Assembly (NCBI GenBank): GCA_943329665.2
Contig: CALQEU020000019.1
Location: 1 to 64,000, forward strand
Length of the DNA stretch: 64,000 nucleotides
Origin: JAJTFW01 sp903922455
GTDB taxonomy: Bacteria; Bacteroidota; Bacteroidia; AKYH767-A; OLB10
Reading direction: 5' to 3'
Position 1 is the stretch's first letter; each line of letters opens with the position of its first letter. Position numbers and translations under genes: made by a program. Of the stretch, positions 26,449 through 36,866 are shown piece after piece. The notes beneath the pieces are model-generated. The model was given only the letters and a program-made list of their open reading frames with translations. It was not told where the DNA came from and did not search any database.

Positions 26449-28704
26449 TCAATTAGTAATTACCAACTTCTCTGTTTTAACTCCTTCTGAAGTAGAGATA
26501 GTACCTGTATAAACACCTTTTGGAAGTGAACTTAGATCCAACATGGTTACCATCCCACTTCCATTTTTATTCATGGATTTCATTTCCACAATTTTGCCAG
26601 TCATATCCGCGATGGTAACCAATACATCACCTCTATATTCGCCAGCTAAACTAAAATTAAACAATCCGGCAGAAGGGTTAGGATAAATGCGAACTACATC
26701 ACTTAATGAATTTTCATTCAAGGATTGTATAAACGTAATTGTAAAGTTGGCGTTTGAAATATCGAAGAAAACATTTCCTGCACCTCTAACCATGACACGA
26801 GCTGTTGTATTATTAATACTTGGAACAGTTACCGTTGCAACACCTGTATTTGGTACACCAGCGGCCAATGTTGTAGGATAAGTAAATCCTCCGTCTGTCG
26901 ATAAGAAAATATCCACATTGGTTGCATTGATGGGAGCCAAATCTGTTCCAACAACATTCCAAGTCACATTTTCTTGAGTACCGCCCACCCACGTTACATT
27001 CGTATTGGGAGAAGTTACGGCAAATGGCGCACCGGTGTTAATTACATTCAATGTAACTAAAACTTCTTCATACGTTACGCCTCCACCACCAAGTTTATTA
27101 TCTCTTACCGTTAAACGAAACTGTAAATCGCGCGCATACGTTGGCAAACGTTCACCTATAGAAGTTGCTCCAGTTACGATAGCAGAAAGTTTAGGGAAAT
27201 AACGAATGGGAGAAGTTGTAGGAATTATTGATCGGAAAAGTGGTGCATTTCCTACTGGCACGCTTGGGCTTCCAGCAGGGCCTAAATCATATTGCTCCCA
27301 GCTGTACTTGATAGGATCACCATCAGGATCATTCGCGACCCCTTCTAACAAAAATGGAGTTTGATATGGTATAGCATGGTCGCTTCCTATTGAAGTTATT
27401 ACGGGAGCATTATTTCCTGTAGCTGTTGAAACTGGACATGTTGATCCTCCAGACAAAGTAACATAGTCAAGGATCTCATCAAAACTTGCTGTATGAAAAA
27501 ATGCATCACTAAAATTTTGGGTATTATGTGATCCGCAAATTCCAGCATATGCCATAATCGTTGTTCCACTTCCTGGTTCAAAGGCGGTAGCTGAATTTCC
27601 GTTACCCGAACATGAACTCGTGTTGCTATTAAAAGTATGATTTCCTCCAAACTGATGTCCCATCTCATGAGCTACATAATCAATATTAAATGGATCGTTG
27701 ATAGGTGAAGGCGATCCAGTTACTCCGCGCGCTTTTGATAAAGAACTACAGATGACACCTAATCCAGCAATTCCTCCACCACCTGTACTGAATACATGTC
27801 CGATATCATAATAACTATTTCCAATTCGAGATGCAACCGTCGATTGATTTTGTCCTAACATGGAACCTCCATTGCTATTAGTATATGGATCTGTTGTTGA
27901 ACTTAAAAAAATCAACGTGTCATTATTTGGAACCAATACCAATCGAATGGCCACTTCTTGTTCATACACTCCCGTCACTCGATTCAAACTGGTTACAATA
28001 GCTGACAACGCACCAGGTATAGTGCCACCATGATACGCAGAGTATTCTCCAGTACATGCAATAGCAGCACGATAGGTGCGTAATGTGTTTCCCGCGCTGC
28101 GTGCTACATTATTTGGAGAACCTCCTTGTTGCACGCGCTCTCTAATTTCAGCAGCATTAATTTGATTTTCGGTTGTGCTTGGATCAAATCCACAAGCTGC
28201 AATTTGACTCGAGCTAAGCGCATTCGATTTCCAATAGACTTTATAAAATTCAGTGGTAGAAGGGTTAAAAGGATCGATGTATACAGTGCCTTGCTCAGAA
28301 AAAATCATCCCATGAAATCCCCATATCGTCACATCTAAATAAATTACCGAAGAAGGATCTTCAACTCCTTGTCCCGACCATGTTTTAATTCCAGGATATT
28401 TGTTCTGCAAAGCTTGTGGAATGATTGGTGTTGCTTTGATTCGATAACTTTTAAACGTTCCATCTGGAAAAGGAACCTCAATAATAGTTCCAAGCAAAGA
28501 AGATGATTCCTCCGGAGAAGAATACAATAAATTTGTAAATGTTGAGATCTCTAATTTATAATGCAAAGAATTTTTTGTACGAATCGTTGCCTCATTTAAA
28601 GTAGATAATTCAGAGAGAGAAGCCTTTTTCCAAAGGCTTTGATTTGCACTAAATCCATTTTGACCGATACTAAGGAGCAGGAGTAATGATAATAATCTTT
28701 TCAT
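26449..28704 (-). CDS. secreted metzincin metallopeptidase (reprolysin-like, M12B type), T9SS-sorted
   Basis: 751 aa from the ATG at 28704 (MKRLLSLLLLLSIGQNGFSA). The longer reading to 28824 adds 40 residues before the signal peptide and runs over the promoter. The zinc site is complete: H346, E347, H350 and H356 in HEMGHQFGGNH, with the Met-turn in TTIMAYAGIC. A proprotein-like region of about 200 aa precedes it. Downstream are an Ig/cadherin-like region (ANDPDGDPIKYSWEQYD) and a fibronectin-like segment, then a C-terminal T9SS domain (VVRIYPNPSAGLFNFSLAG ... LPKGVYTGTI). Probably a cell-surface or released protease. Confidence 0.92.
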   Translation of the reverse strand: MKRLLSLLLLLSIGQNGFSANQSLWKKASLSELSTLNEATIRTKNSLHYKLEISTFTNLLYSSPEESSSLLGTIIEVPFPDGTFKSYRIKATPIIPQALQNKYPGIKTWSGQGVEDPSSVIYLDVTIWGFHGMIFSEQGTVYIDPFNPSTTEFYKVYWKSNALSSSQIAACGFDPSTTENQINAAEIRERVQQGGSPNNVARSAGNTLRTYRAAIACTGEYSAYHGGTIPGALSAIVTSLNRVTGVYEQEVAIRLVLVPNNDTLIFLSSTTDPYTNSNGGSMLGQNQSTVASRIGNSYYDIGHVFSTGGGGIAGLGVICSSLSKARGVTGSPSPINDPFNIDYVAHEMGHQFGGNHTFNSNTSSCSGNGNSATAFEPGSGTTIMAYAGICGSHNTQNFSDAFFHTASFDEILDYVTLSGGSTCPVSTATGNNAPVITSIGSDHAIPYQTPFLLEGVANDPDGDPIKYSWEQYDLGPAGSPSVPVGNAPLFRSIIPTTSPIRYFPKLSAIVTGATSIGERLPTYARDLQFRLTVRDNKLGGGGVTYEEVLVTLNVINTGAPFAVTSPNTNVTWVGGTQENVTWNVVGTDLAPINATNVDIFLSTDGGFTYPTTLAAGVPNTGVATVTVPSINNTTARVMVRGAGNVFFDISNANFTITFIQSLNENSLSDVVRIYPNPSAGLFNFSLAGEYRGDVLVTIADMTGKIVEMKSMNKNGSGMVTMLDLSSLPKGVYTGTISTSEGVKTEKLVITN

Positions 28705-28744
28705 AATAATTAAGTTGCTTGTTTTACTGTTTTGTTTGGAATAA

Positions 28745-28752
28745 CAAATGTA
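28745..28752 (-). promoter_or_regulatory. -7 promoter element (TACATTTG)
   Basis: Perfect TAnnTTTG on the minus strand, 40 nt before the metallopeptidase ATG at 28704. It sits inside the longer ORF reading, which supports the shorter start. Confidence 0.6.
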
Positions 28753-28790
28753 CAGAGAATAATCATGGAAATTTAAGTTTAATTTACGAA

Positions 28791-28825
28791 AATGCCCCTC
28801 TATGATTAGCTCATACAGGGGCATT
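28791..28825. terminator. hairpin terminator of the GEVED protein gene
   Basis: A 15-bp stem (AATGCCCCT-x-TATGA / TCATA-x-AGGGGCATT, one mismatch) with a 5-nt loop, 15 bases past the stop at 28841. Confidence 0.8.
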
Positions 28826-28840
28826 AACTCTTAAATTAAC

Positions 28841-31800
28841 CTACTGTTTTACAAAACGATAACTTCTGGCGCTATCGGAATTTCGTAATTGAATTGTGTA
28901 TAAACCAGCAGCGAGGAAATTAAAATCAAAAGGCAATACATTCAAACCAATGTGAGCAGTAATTGAGGATGTTGTTTGAATTAGTCGTCCTGCTAAATCA
29001 AATATTGAAAGCTGAAGGGGTTCATTCGAATTATAATCGAATACCAGTGATGTGGAAGGCTCATTCAATAAATACAGAATTTCAAATTTTAAATCCTTTC
29101 CGAAACGGACGGGGATATAATCTGAAATCACATTCACAGTTCCATCAAAATCCACTTGAGAAAGACGATAATAATTAATACCGTCCTTTGGAGAATGATC
29201 CCACCCTTCATAGCTCAATAGTTGATTACTATTACCAGCAGCCGCAACTTTTGCAACTTGTATATGCTCATTGAAATCCAATGTGCGCTCTACGAAATAA
29301 TAGTCAGATGATTCTTCAGAGAGTGTCGACCATGTCAACTTCACCTTATCTTCAATTCTCTTTGCATCAAAGGCAATCAATTCAACAGGAAGAGGCTGAA
29401 TATTGATTGAAATTGCCCAAGGATTGCTATTGCCTAAGGGTCCTGCGTTTGCAAAATACGGAGCACCTTGCGCTGGAAGTATTGGCCAATCAAATCCTTT
29501 TACTCGAACTGAATCATAAATTGCAAACACCTGTCCATATGTTTGTAGATAAGTGGTAGTTGTATAGGGAGCAAGTAAGCGTATCCATGCATTATTAACT
29601 CCAGCACCTTGTGCTTGACTTCTCCAAGGCTGAGCACGTCCTGGTGAGAAACTTGTGTTCATCAAACCGGGACGTTCTGTCGGTGTAAATCTAAAAACTA
29701 AATCAGCTACAGGATTTGGTCCTGTTTTAGATAACATCCAAAAACGATCAACGGTAGATGGTGCATTATTAGCGGAGGATGTCACATTATTGATATGCGT
29801 TACTCCTGGAGGCCAAGGTAAATTAGCAGGAGCATTGTACGTAGCAATGCTAAGATTACCTAAGTCGCCGGAAACGTGTTGAAATGAAAATGGAATATAC
29901 TGGGGAGCAGCATTGGCACCATTTCCAAATGGAACAACGCGTGAACCATTCTTCGTTCCAATATTTTTCCAATTCACTAAAGCAACAGTATCTTCGCTTA
30001 TAATAAATCCTGAAGTTCTTGTAATGGGTCCTATCGGATTTACCGTGCTCGTATTTGAAGCAAAACCATTATTAATATCAATGGAATTCAAATTTAATCG
30101 CAACTGACCTTGAGTAAGCGTCAAGGTATCATCAACAGCCACATTACGTAAAAGAGTCACGAATTGAGAGGCGGCCCCTTTGTTAATTTGAAGTTCATGG
30201 AAAGTAGTGTTAACAGAACCACCAATATTTTGGGCTAAAGTTCCATTGAATCTAACCAATGAGTTACCTGCTAAAAATGAATTATTATTATTCCAATCGG
30301 AACCTGTAAAATTCATAATGGTTTTTCTATTCGAAAATAATGGAGCATAACTAAAATCGGTAGTGCCATTATTATTATACAAACCATTTAAACTTATCAA
30401 TGAAGTATCGGAATACAATATTGAACTATTATTTAAATTTCCTACAATGGATAAGTTAGCAAAGCTCGACCAGAATTTAGAACCGACATTATTATTTAAA
30501 TCAGCACCAATCGTACCATTCATCACTTTTTGTGGTCGACGGAATCTAAAGCCAATATTAGGTCGTAACGTTGAAGGAACTTGACCAAAATTGGAAATTA
30601 AATTTGGAGATAGAGAAGTTAAATTACAACCGTTGGTAGCTATGTTCGTTGAACCAATCCACAACATGGATTTACGTGGTGCGGTACTGGATAAGTACAT
30701 AAAATCATTTCCGCCAGGAGTTCCTGCTGACATGTCATAACATATTTGCAATAAAATATTGCTGACGCCATCCCATCTAAAATTAGTAGATGGAAGTTTC
30801 AATAATCCAGAAGTCGCAGTATAGGCCGTATAGACTCCATTGGTTGGAGCACCTATAATAAGAGCAGCGTTTGAATAAACAGGCGTTACTCCTAATAATG
30901 GATCATTAGATACGAACTGGTCTTGAGCAGCAGGAAGCTGAGCATATGAAATAGCAAAGTTTTGATAGGCTGCTGTACTTCCTCTAAAATAAAAAGATAA
31001 ATAAATAGAATCAATTAAATCATTAGGGAGCATTCCCGCTGCTTGCAACTCAGAAACTGTATAAATAACTTGCACGATATTATCAGGCGTTGATCCTCCT
31101 CTGAAAGCTTGAAGCAAACCAGAAGTGGTAACAGAACTACCAAATGTATAAACATCAGCACTTGAAGAATTAATTGAAATTCGACCATTATTATGAATAC
31201 TTTGAGCAATATTCATGGTTACGGTAGTATCCGTTAATACGGTAACAGAATCTGTAGCAGCTACAGTTAAATTTTTGGATAACATCGTATCACCTACTGC
31301 TACCACTGGGGAAAAGTAAGATGCTGCGGGTCGACCAGAAGCTACCAATGAAATTAGAGCATCATCTACTAATGTAGGAACACGACCACACCAATTAGTG
31401 GGATCATTCCAGTCATTTGTAAATCCTAGCCATGTAGTAGGTTGGATGGTGATTGAAACTGGAGTTGAATTAGCCGTTATTCCAGAATTTGTACAGATTA
31501 CGACACATCGATACCATTCACTTTTTATGGCATTAAAACTATAAATTTTATTAGTGGCCCCTGTAATATTTGTCCATGGACCAATCGCGGAAGGTCCGCT
31601 TTGCCATTGGAAAGTTAATCCCCCGAAAACAGTAGATGTATTTGGGTTTAATGATAAATTAATCAAGGTACCTGAACAAGCAGTAGATGCTGAAGCAAAT
31701 GACGTAAATGGACCCGGTGTACCCGCACAAGCAGGAGGTGTGAATGGATTTATAGTAATTAAATAATCTTCTGTTTCACCAGAACCAAAAGTCAAACATG

Positions 31801-33970
31801 CACTAGTAGAAGTATTTATATTTCCGCTGAATCGAGAACGTATACGCATACCCGTTAGTCCCGTTCCAGAAGTACCTGGGATGGTAACAGGAACCATGGA
31901 TGTACTTCCTGGCGGATTACTTACTGCAATTTGTTGCCACTCCGTGGGTTCATAAACTCCGTTAAAATTATAGTCGATCCAAACAGAAATAATACTATTG
32001 ATGATTCCACTAGTAGTAACACTAATATTGTAATTTTGATTTTGAGTTACGGTAGTTGTTGTAGTTCCCGATGCAGGGTAAACATTATATGCTAATCCGT
32101 TATTACTTGAACAACCCGTTGAATTATTCAATGTATTAAATGTAACATTGGATGTCCACATATTATTACAATTCGGAATATGAACCGGAATACAATAACA
32201 TTGGGCTTGTGTATTCAATGTAACCAACACAGGATTCGTAAATGAAATAGTGGCTCCACATGTAATTCTGCAACGGTACCAAGTAGATGCTGCTTCAGTA
32301 GTAGCAAAAGGATACGATGTTGCGCCTGCTATATTGGTCCAAGGTCCGCCCAATGCTGGACCACTCTGCCATTGCCATGTCATTCCAGAACCTAATGTTA
32401 CTGTACCTGTAATATCTAATTTAAAAACTTGAGTTGGACAAACATTGGTGAGGGATGTGGTTGCAGATCCAGGATTGGTCAATCCACATGGGACTCCGGG
32501 CACAATGTTAATATTATAATCTTCAGTTTCTCCCCAAGTATACGTACCACATGGAGGATTTGTATTATTTCCACCTTCCCATAATAAAACGCGCATACGT
32601 GTAACTCCCGTAAAAGATGAAAATGGAATGGTGATACTACCCGTTACAGAAGTGGTTATAGGATTTGCACTAGTGGGCCCTGTAGGGCCGCCACTAAATA
32701 CTCGTTCTGTAGTAGGATCAAAAGATCCGTCTTGGTTATAATCGATAAACACATTGAAATAGGCAGCAAAAAAGAAATTACCAGAGGTGATTTGTCTTAA
32801 TGTTAGAGGGTAATTGATCCCTTGGGTATAATTCTGTAACGGTACTGTTCCTGTGAAATTCGTGTATGTATTAAATGATGTAGGATTATTAGTAGTTGTA
32901 CCGATAGCAGCAGGATTTGTCATTGGACCAAAAACTACTTGACCAATATCAGTATCTACACTGGAAGTAGCATTGGATCCGCAATAACATGTAGTAGGTG
33001 AATTTAAATTCACAACAGCTACACTTGAATTGGTAATGGGTCCTCCGCTACATCTAATTTGACATTGATACCAAGTTGTTGCAATTTGCCCAGTGCTGGA
33101 ATAGATCGCTTGAGTTGCTCCAGGAATTGCTGCAAATGGCCCACCAGCCCCTACCGTAGATGACATCCATTGAAAAGTATATCCACTGTTAAAAGGAGGA
33201 TACAATCCTGACAAACTTACCGAGTAAGGTATGCTTGCACAAACCGAAGATGGGAAAGGAACAGCAGTTATTCCAACTGGAACACCTGCACAAGGCGTAG
33301 CTACATTATAATAAAGTTGTACATCGGGACGTGTATTGGCTACAATTCCATTTCCTGCCGGAGGTGTATTATCAGCGCCCCAATATTGAAAACCATTAAA
33401 TCCAATAGTACTTCTTGAAAATATTTTACCATTAAAAGCTTCGCCACCTGCACCACCAAAATTAGATTCGACAATCACCTCTAAATTAGTTCCTCCCCCA
33501 TTAAAATAAAATGGACTTGTCAGAAATATAGTTACCCAAGTATTCGGTAAAAAAGTTGTTGAACTTACCGTGCCATTGAAACACAAAGTAGCTGCACTAG
33601 AAACCGATGCATAAGTAGCTGGTGTCAAGCCTGGAGGGCCTCCTACTTCTCTCAAGAGAACTCGAACGGGTGTATTAGGAGTAGGATTATTAAAACTAGT
33701 CAGAAAAAAAGCGACCCTTGAAATAATAATTCCATTGGGAACTGCCGCTGCAGTTAATTCTGCAGCCGTTAATTGAATTTGGCCACGATCATAACCCCAA
33801 AAGGTTCCCAAAGGACGATAATTATATGCCGCTCCAGGTGCAGGCCCTGCACCTCCTCCTGGAACATTTACTAGAACTTGACCAATAGAAGCATGAAAAG
33901 CAAACAAAAGCAGGAGTAGTAGCAAGCCACTTCTTGAGAGTCTATTTAATGTTTGACAAAAGTAAATCAT
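28841..33970 (-). CDS. giant secreted GEVED/Ig-like protein, T9SS-sorted
   Basis: 1709 aa from the ATG at 33970; the TTG two codons upstream is unlikely. After a signal peptide (SGLLLLLLLFAFHASIGQ) comes a lectin-like N-terminal region. Then alternate Ig-like units, recognisable by CSGGPITNSS-type Cys pairs and WQSGPxxxGPWTNIxGAT, and two GEVED domains (FIDYNQDGSFDP ... GETEDYNI and WIDYNFNGVYEP ... GETEDYLI). A long beta-helix-like middle and a T9SS sorting domain (SLVFDYNSNEPLQLSIFD ... AAGLYTIQLR) follow. No catalytic motif is seen; a surface adhesin or scaffold is the likely role. It shows no repeat of identical units, so it is not a recent expansion. Confidence 0.82.
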   Translation of the reverse strand: MIYFCQTLNRLSRSGLLLLLLLFAFHASIGQVLVNVPGGGAGPAPGAAYNYRPLGTFWGYDRGQIQLTAAELTAAAVPNGIIISRVAFFLTSFNNPTPNTPVRVLLREVGGPPGLTPATYASVSSAATLCFNGTVSSTTFLPNTWVTIFLTSPFYFNGGGTNLEVIVESNFGGAGGEAFNGKIFSRSTIGFNGFQYWGADNTPPAGNGIVANTRPDVQLYYNVATPCAGVPVGITAVPFPSSVCASIPYSVSLSGLYPPFNSGYTFQWMSSTVGAGGPFAAIPGATQAIYSSTGQIATTWYQCQIRCSGGPITNSSVAVVNLNSPTTCYCGSNATSSVDTDIGQVVFGPMTNPAAIGTTTNNPTSFNTYTNFTGTVPLQNYTQGINYPLTLRQITSGNFFFAAYFNVFIDYNQDGSFDPTTERVFSGGPTGPTSANPITTSVTGSITIPFSSFTGVTRMRVLLWEGGNNTNPPCGTYTWGETEDYNINIVPGVPCGLTNPGSATTSLTNVCPTQVFKLDITGTVTLGSGMTWQWQSGPALGGPWTNIAGATSYPFATTEAASTWYRCRITCGATISFTNPVLVTLNTQAQCYCIPVHIPNCNNMWTSNVTFNTLNNSTGCSSNNGLAYNVYPASGTTTTTVTQNQNYNISVTTSGIINSIISVWIDYNFNGVYEPTEWQQIAVSNPPGSTSMVPVTIPGTSGTGLTGMRIRSRFSGNINTSTSACLTFGSGETEDYLITINPFTPPACAGTPGPFTSFASASTACSGTLINLSLNPNTSTVFGGLTFQWQSGPSAIGPWTNITGATNKIYSFNAIKSEWYRCVVICTNSGITANSTPVSITIQPTTWLGFTNDWNDPTNWCGRVPTLVDDALISLVASGRPAASYFSPVVAVGDTMLSKNLTVAATDSVTVLTDTTVTMNIAQSIHNNGRISINSSSADVYTFGSSVTTSGLLQAFRGGSTPDNIVQVIYTVSELQAAGMLPNDLIDSIYLSFYFRGSTAAYQNFAISYAQLPAAQDQFVSNDPLLGVTPVYSNAALIIGAPTNGVYTAYTATSGLLKLPSTNFRWDGVSNILLQICYDMSAGTPGGNDFMYLSSTAPRKSMLWIGSTNIATNGCNLTSLSPNLISNFGQVPSTLRPNIGFRFRRPQKVMNGTIGADLNNNVGSKFWSSFANLSIVGNLNNSSILYSDTSLISLNGLYNNNGTTDFSYAPLFSNRKTIMNFTGSDWNNNNSFLAGNSLVRFNGTLAQNIGGSVNTTFHELQINKGAASQFVTLLRNVAVDDTLTLTQGQLRLNLNSIDINNGFASNTSTVNPIGPITRTSGFIISEDTVALVNWKNIGTKNGSRVVPFGNGANAAPQYIPFSFQHVSGDLGNLSIATYNAPANLPWPPGVTHINNVTSSANNAPSTVDRFWMLSKTGPNPVADLVFRFTPTERPGLMNTSFSPGRAQPWRSQAQGAGVNNAWIRLLAPYTTTTYLQTYGQVFAIYDSVRVKGFDWPILPAQGAPYFANAGPLGNSNPWAISINIQPLPVELIAFDAKRIEDKVKLTWSTLSEESSDYYFVERTLDFNEHIQVAKVAAAGNSNQLLSYEGWDHSPKDGINYYRLSQVDFDGTVNVISDYIPVRFGKDLKFEILYLLNEPSTSLVFDYNSNEPLQLSIFDLAGRLIQTTSSITAHIGLNVLPFDFNFLAAGLYTIQLRNSDSARSYRFVKQ

Positions 33971-34066
33971 GGGCAATATGGTTTAGTAAGGTATAAAGGT
34001 ACATAATGTGATGATTAAAACGTCAACTATTAACGCAATAATTCACATGTTTAAAGCTGTTTTTAA

Positions 34067-34074
34067 TACCTTTG
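34067..34074 (+). promoter_or_regulatory. -7 promoter element of the TPP-controlled gene (TACCTTTG)
   Basis: Perfect TAnnTTTG ending 6 nt before the riboswitch aptamer, so transcription would begin right at the aptamer's 5' strand. Confidence 0.7.
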
Positions 34075-34077
34075 ACC

Positions 34078-34155
34078 CAAACACTGGGGTGCCCACTAGG
34101 GCTGAGATCACACCCATACGACCTGATTCGGTTAGTACCGACGGAGGAAGTGTAA
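34078..34155 (+). promoter_or_regulatory. TPP (THI-box) riboswitch
   Basis: All conserved blocks are present in order: ACTGGGGTGCC, GGGCTGAGA, ACCC, ACCTGATTCGGTTAGTACCG and CGGAGGAAGTGT; the outer ACACT/AGTGT pairing closes P1. The aptamer ends 41 nt before the ATG of a TonB-dependent receptor. No long expression-platform terminator is obvious, so control may be at translation initiation. Thiamine pyrophosphate is expected to switch the gene off. Confidence 0.95.
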
Positions 34156-34196
34156 CGATTTCGCTTTTCTGCGCACCCTTTTAAGAAGAAATCAAC

Positions 34197-36656
34197 ATGC
34201 TATTCAAAACTTTATTACCCCTTTATCTGATTCTAGCTTTACCCCACATTTGCCATGGGCAATCAAAGTTATCAGGCTTAGTCACCGACGAAAACCAAAT
34301 TCCACTTCCAGGAGTTATTTTACATATTGAACAATCTCAATATAGCTTAAGTACTGATTTATTTGGAAATTTTGCATTTTACAAACTTAAAGATGGACTT
34401 ATCAATGTTCATCTTCGACTTTTAGGCTATAACGACACCACCATCCAAGTAAAAATAGAAGGTGTCACAACACTTAAAATCCAATTAAGAGCTAAGCCTT
34501 TTTTAAACGATGAAGTGGTAGTAAAATCAACACGAACCGGTTCTAATTCTGCTATGGCCCATCAAACGTTAAGCAAAGAAGAGATTGGAAAATTAAATAC
34601 AGGACAAGATCTTCCCTACATCCTTCAACTTTTACCGAGTGCTGTAGTCACCTCTGACGCAGGAAATGGCATTGGCTATACTGGAATTCGAATTCGAGGA
34701 AGTGATGCTACTCGTGTCAATGTAACCATCAATGGAATTCCATTAAACGATGCGGAATCTCAAAGTGTTTATTGGGTAAATCTACCTGACTTCGCGAGCT
34801 CTACACAAAATATAGAAGTTACTCGCGGTGCTGGTGTGAGTACCAATGGAAGCGGCGCTTTTGGAGGAACTATTAATATTTTATCTCAACAACTCAGTGA
34901 CACAGCATTCTTGCAATCTTCAAATGCATTCGGAACATTTAACACGCTGAAAAATAATATTTCATTTGGAACTGGACTGCTAAAAAATCATTTTTCATTG
35001 GAAGGTCGACTTTCAAAAATAACGAGTGATGGATATGTGGATCGAGGCAAATCGGATTTAAAATCGTTTTATTTTAGTACTGCCTACCGTGACAATAAAA
35101 ATTTAATTCGGCTTAATGTATTTTCAGGAAAGGAAATCACTTATCAAAGCTGGAACGGAATACCGGAAAGCAGATTGAATGGTGATGTAAAAGGCATGAT
35201 GGATTACATTGCCCGAAATGGATTGAATGAAGAAGAAGCCAATAATTTATTAACGAGTGGTCGCACTTATAATTATTATACTTACAAAAATCAGAACGAC
35301 AATTACCAGCAAGATCACTATCAACTTTTAGCAAGTAGAAATATTGGCAAATCGTGGTTAGCAAATATAGGTTTACATGCTACAAAGGGCAATGGATATT
35401 ATGAAGAATACAAATCAAATCAAGAATTATCAAACTATAATATCTCAACTGCAAGTTCTGCTGATTCTCTCATTACGCATTCGGATTTAGTGAGAAGAAG
35501 ATGGCTCGACAATTGGTTTTATGGAATTACTTGGAGCGTAAATGGAAATATTACTGAGAAATTTCAATTGAATATGGGTGGAGCTGCCAATCGTTACGAC
35601 GGAAAACATTTTGGAGAAGTAATTTGGGCTCGAAATGCTGGGAGTTCCGAATTGACTGAGAAATACTATGAAAATACAGCCGCAAAAGATGATTTAAATT
35701 CTTACATTAAAGCCGACATCCAATTAACTTCACAAATTAATATTTATGGAGATTTACAATATCGCCATGTGAATTACTCTTTCTTAGGACCCAATGAATT
35801 TGGAAGTTTATTCCAACAAGAAGTGAAGCATGATTTTGTTAATCCAAAAGCAGGAATTACATATCTTACCACAACAAACATTATACTTTATGCTTCCGCG
35901 AGCCTAGCTCAAAAAGAACCTAGCCGAAGTGACTACATTGAAACCTCTAACTTTTCGCGCCCAAAGCCAGAGAAAATGATCGACTATGAAACTGGAGTAA
36001 AATGGTCGGGGAGAACACTAAGAGCAAGTGTTAATTTATATTATATGGATTATACCGATCAATTAATTCTTACTGGAAAAGTTAATGATGTTGGAAGCTA
36101 TACTCGAAGTAACATCAAAGAAAGTTATAGGACCGGAATTGAATTAGAAGCCGCTGTTCAAGTACACAAAAAAATAGTGTTTCAAGGAAATTTCACTTTA
36201 AGTGAAAATAAAATCCCTACATTCACTGAATTCGTTGATGCGTATGATCAGAACTTCGACTATTTAGGACAAGAAGAAATAATTTACAAAAAAACAACCA
36301 TTGCATTTTCGCCCTCGATGATCGCTTCGGGAGCACTTCATTATAATCCAATTTTAAATAGTGAAATTAGTTTTATCGCTAAATATGTTTCACAACAATA
36401 TTTAGACAATACCCAAAGCAAGGAAAGTAAAATCCCGGCTTACTTCGTTGGTGATATTCGACTATCGTACAACATCGGCAAACCAAATTTACCAGGAATT
36501 AAATTTAACATCTTGCTCAATAATATATTTAGCACCTTGTATGTTTCCAATGGGTATACGTATGGATATCTCTACGACAATTCAAGAATACGAGAAAACT
36601 TTTATTATCCACAAGCTGAATTTAACCTAATGGGGCAGGTTACATTGACGTTTTAA
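34197..36656 (+). CDS. TonB-dependent receptor, probably for thiamine or a precursor
   Basis: 819 aa outer-membrane receptor. Signal peptide to about residue 21 (ALPHICHGQ), a carboxypeptidase-regulatory-like domain (KLSGLVTDENQIPLPGVIL, 22-100), a plug domain (IRGSDATRVNVTINGIPLNDAESQ, 110-230), then a 22-strand barrel ending in the expected aromatic F. The TPP riboswitch immediately upstream shows that thiamine status controls it; uptake of thiamine, HMP or a thiazole is the direct inference. No inner-membrane thiamine transporter follows, so the partner must be elsewhere. Confidence 0.9.
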   Translation: MLFKTLLPLYLILALPHICHGQSKLSGLVTDENQIPLPGVILHIEQSQYSLSTDLFGNFAFYKLKDGLINVHLRLLGYNDTTIQVKIEGVTTLKIQLRAKPFLNDEVVVKSTRTGSNSAMAHQTLSKEEIGKLNTGQDLPYILQLLPSAVVTSDAGNGIGYTGIRIRGSDATRVNVTINGIPLNDAESQSVYWVNLPDFASSTQNIEVTRGAGVSTNGSGAFGGTINILSQQLSDTAFLQSSNAFGTFNTLKNNISFGTGLLKNHFSLEGRLSKITSDGYVDRGKSDLKSFYFSTAYRDNKNLIRLNVFSGKEITYQSWNGIPESRLNGDVKGMMDYIARNGLNEEEANNLLTSGRTYNYYTYKNQNDNYQQDHYQLLASRNIGKSWLANIGLHATKGNGYYEEYKSNQELSNYNISTASSADSLITHSDLVRRRWLDNWFYGITWSVNGNITEKFQLNMGGAANRYDGKHFGEVIWARNAGSSELTEKYYENTAAKDDLNSYIKADIQLTSQINIYGDLQYRHVNYSFLGPNEFGSLFQQEVKHDFVNPKAGITYLTTTNIILYASASLAQKEPSRSDYIETSNFSRPKPEKMIDYETGVKWSGRTLRASVNLYYMDYTDQLILTGKVNDVGSYTRSNIKESYRTGIELEAAVQVHKKIVFQGNFTLSENKIPTFTEFVDAYDQNFDYLGQEEIIYKKTTIAFSPSMIASGALHYNPILNSEISFIAKYVSQQYLDNTQSKESKIPAYFVGDIRLSYNIGKPNLPGIKFNILLNNIFSTLYVSNGYTYGYLYDNSRIRENFYYPQAEFNLMGQVTLTF

Positions 36657-36662
36657 ATAGTA

Positions 36663-36866
36663 TCAGGATGAAAATAAATTAAGTATATATTTCAATTGAT
36701 TTGCATCATCAATGTATAAATGATTGTGTCTATTTATAACAGTGGCAATAATTAATTCCACTCCCGCTTTTTTTCTTTCATTTCGAAAGATGGATGTAAA
36801 GGATATTTCAAAAACCAAGGCTGGTTTAATATTCCGTACATGTCCAAACTTCTCGATAAAATCCAT
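36663..36866 (-). pseudogene. probable C-terminal remnant of an ATP-dependent DNA ligase
   Basis: 67 codons. EKFGHVRNIKPALVFEISF followed by RNERKKAGVEL closely follows the C-terminal OB-fold end of ATP-dependent DNA ligases (family pattern: FGPVRxVxPELVFEIAFEGIxxSxRHKSGVAxR), and the tail resembles the usual ADTLExLxxLL end. The whole catalytic part (KxDG lysine, nucleotidyl transferase) is missing, and a stop codon lies immediately upstream. The family call rests on pattern memory, not a search. It is most likely a decayed gene; a short unrelated ORF is the alternative. Confidence 0.45.
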
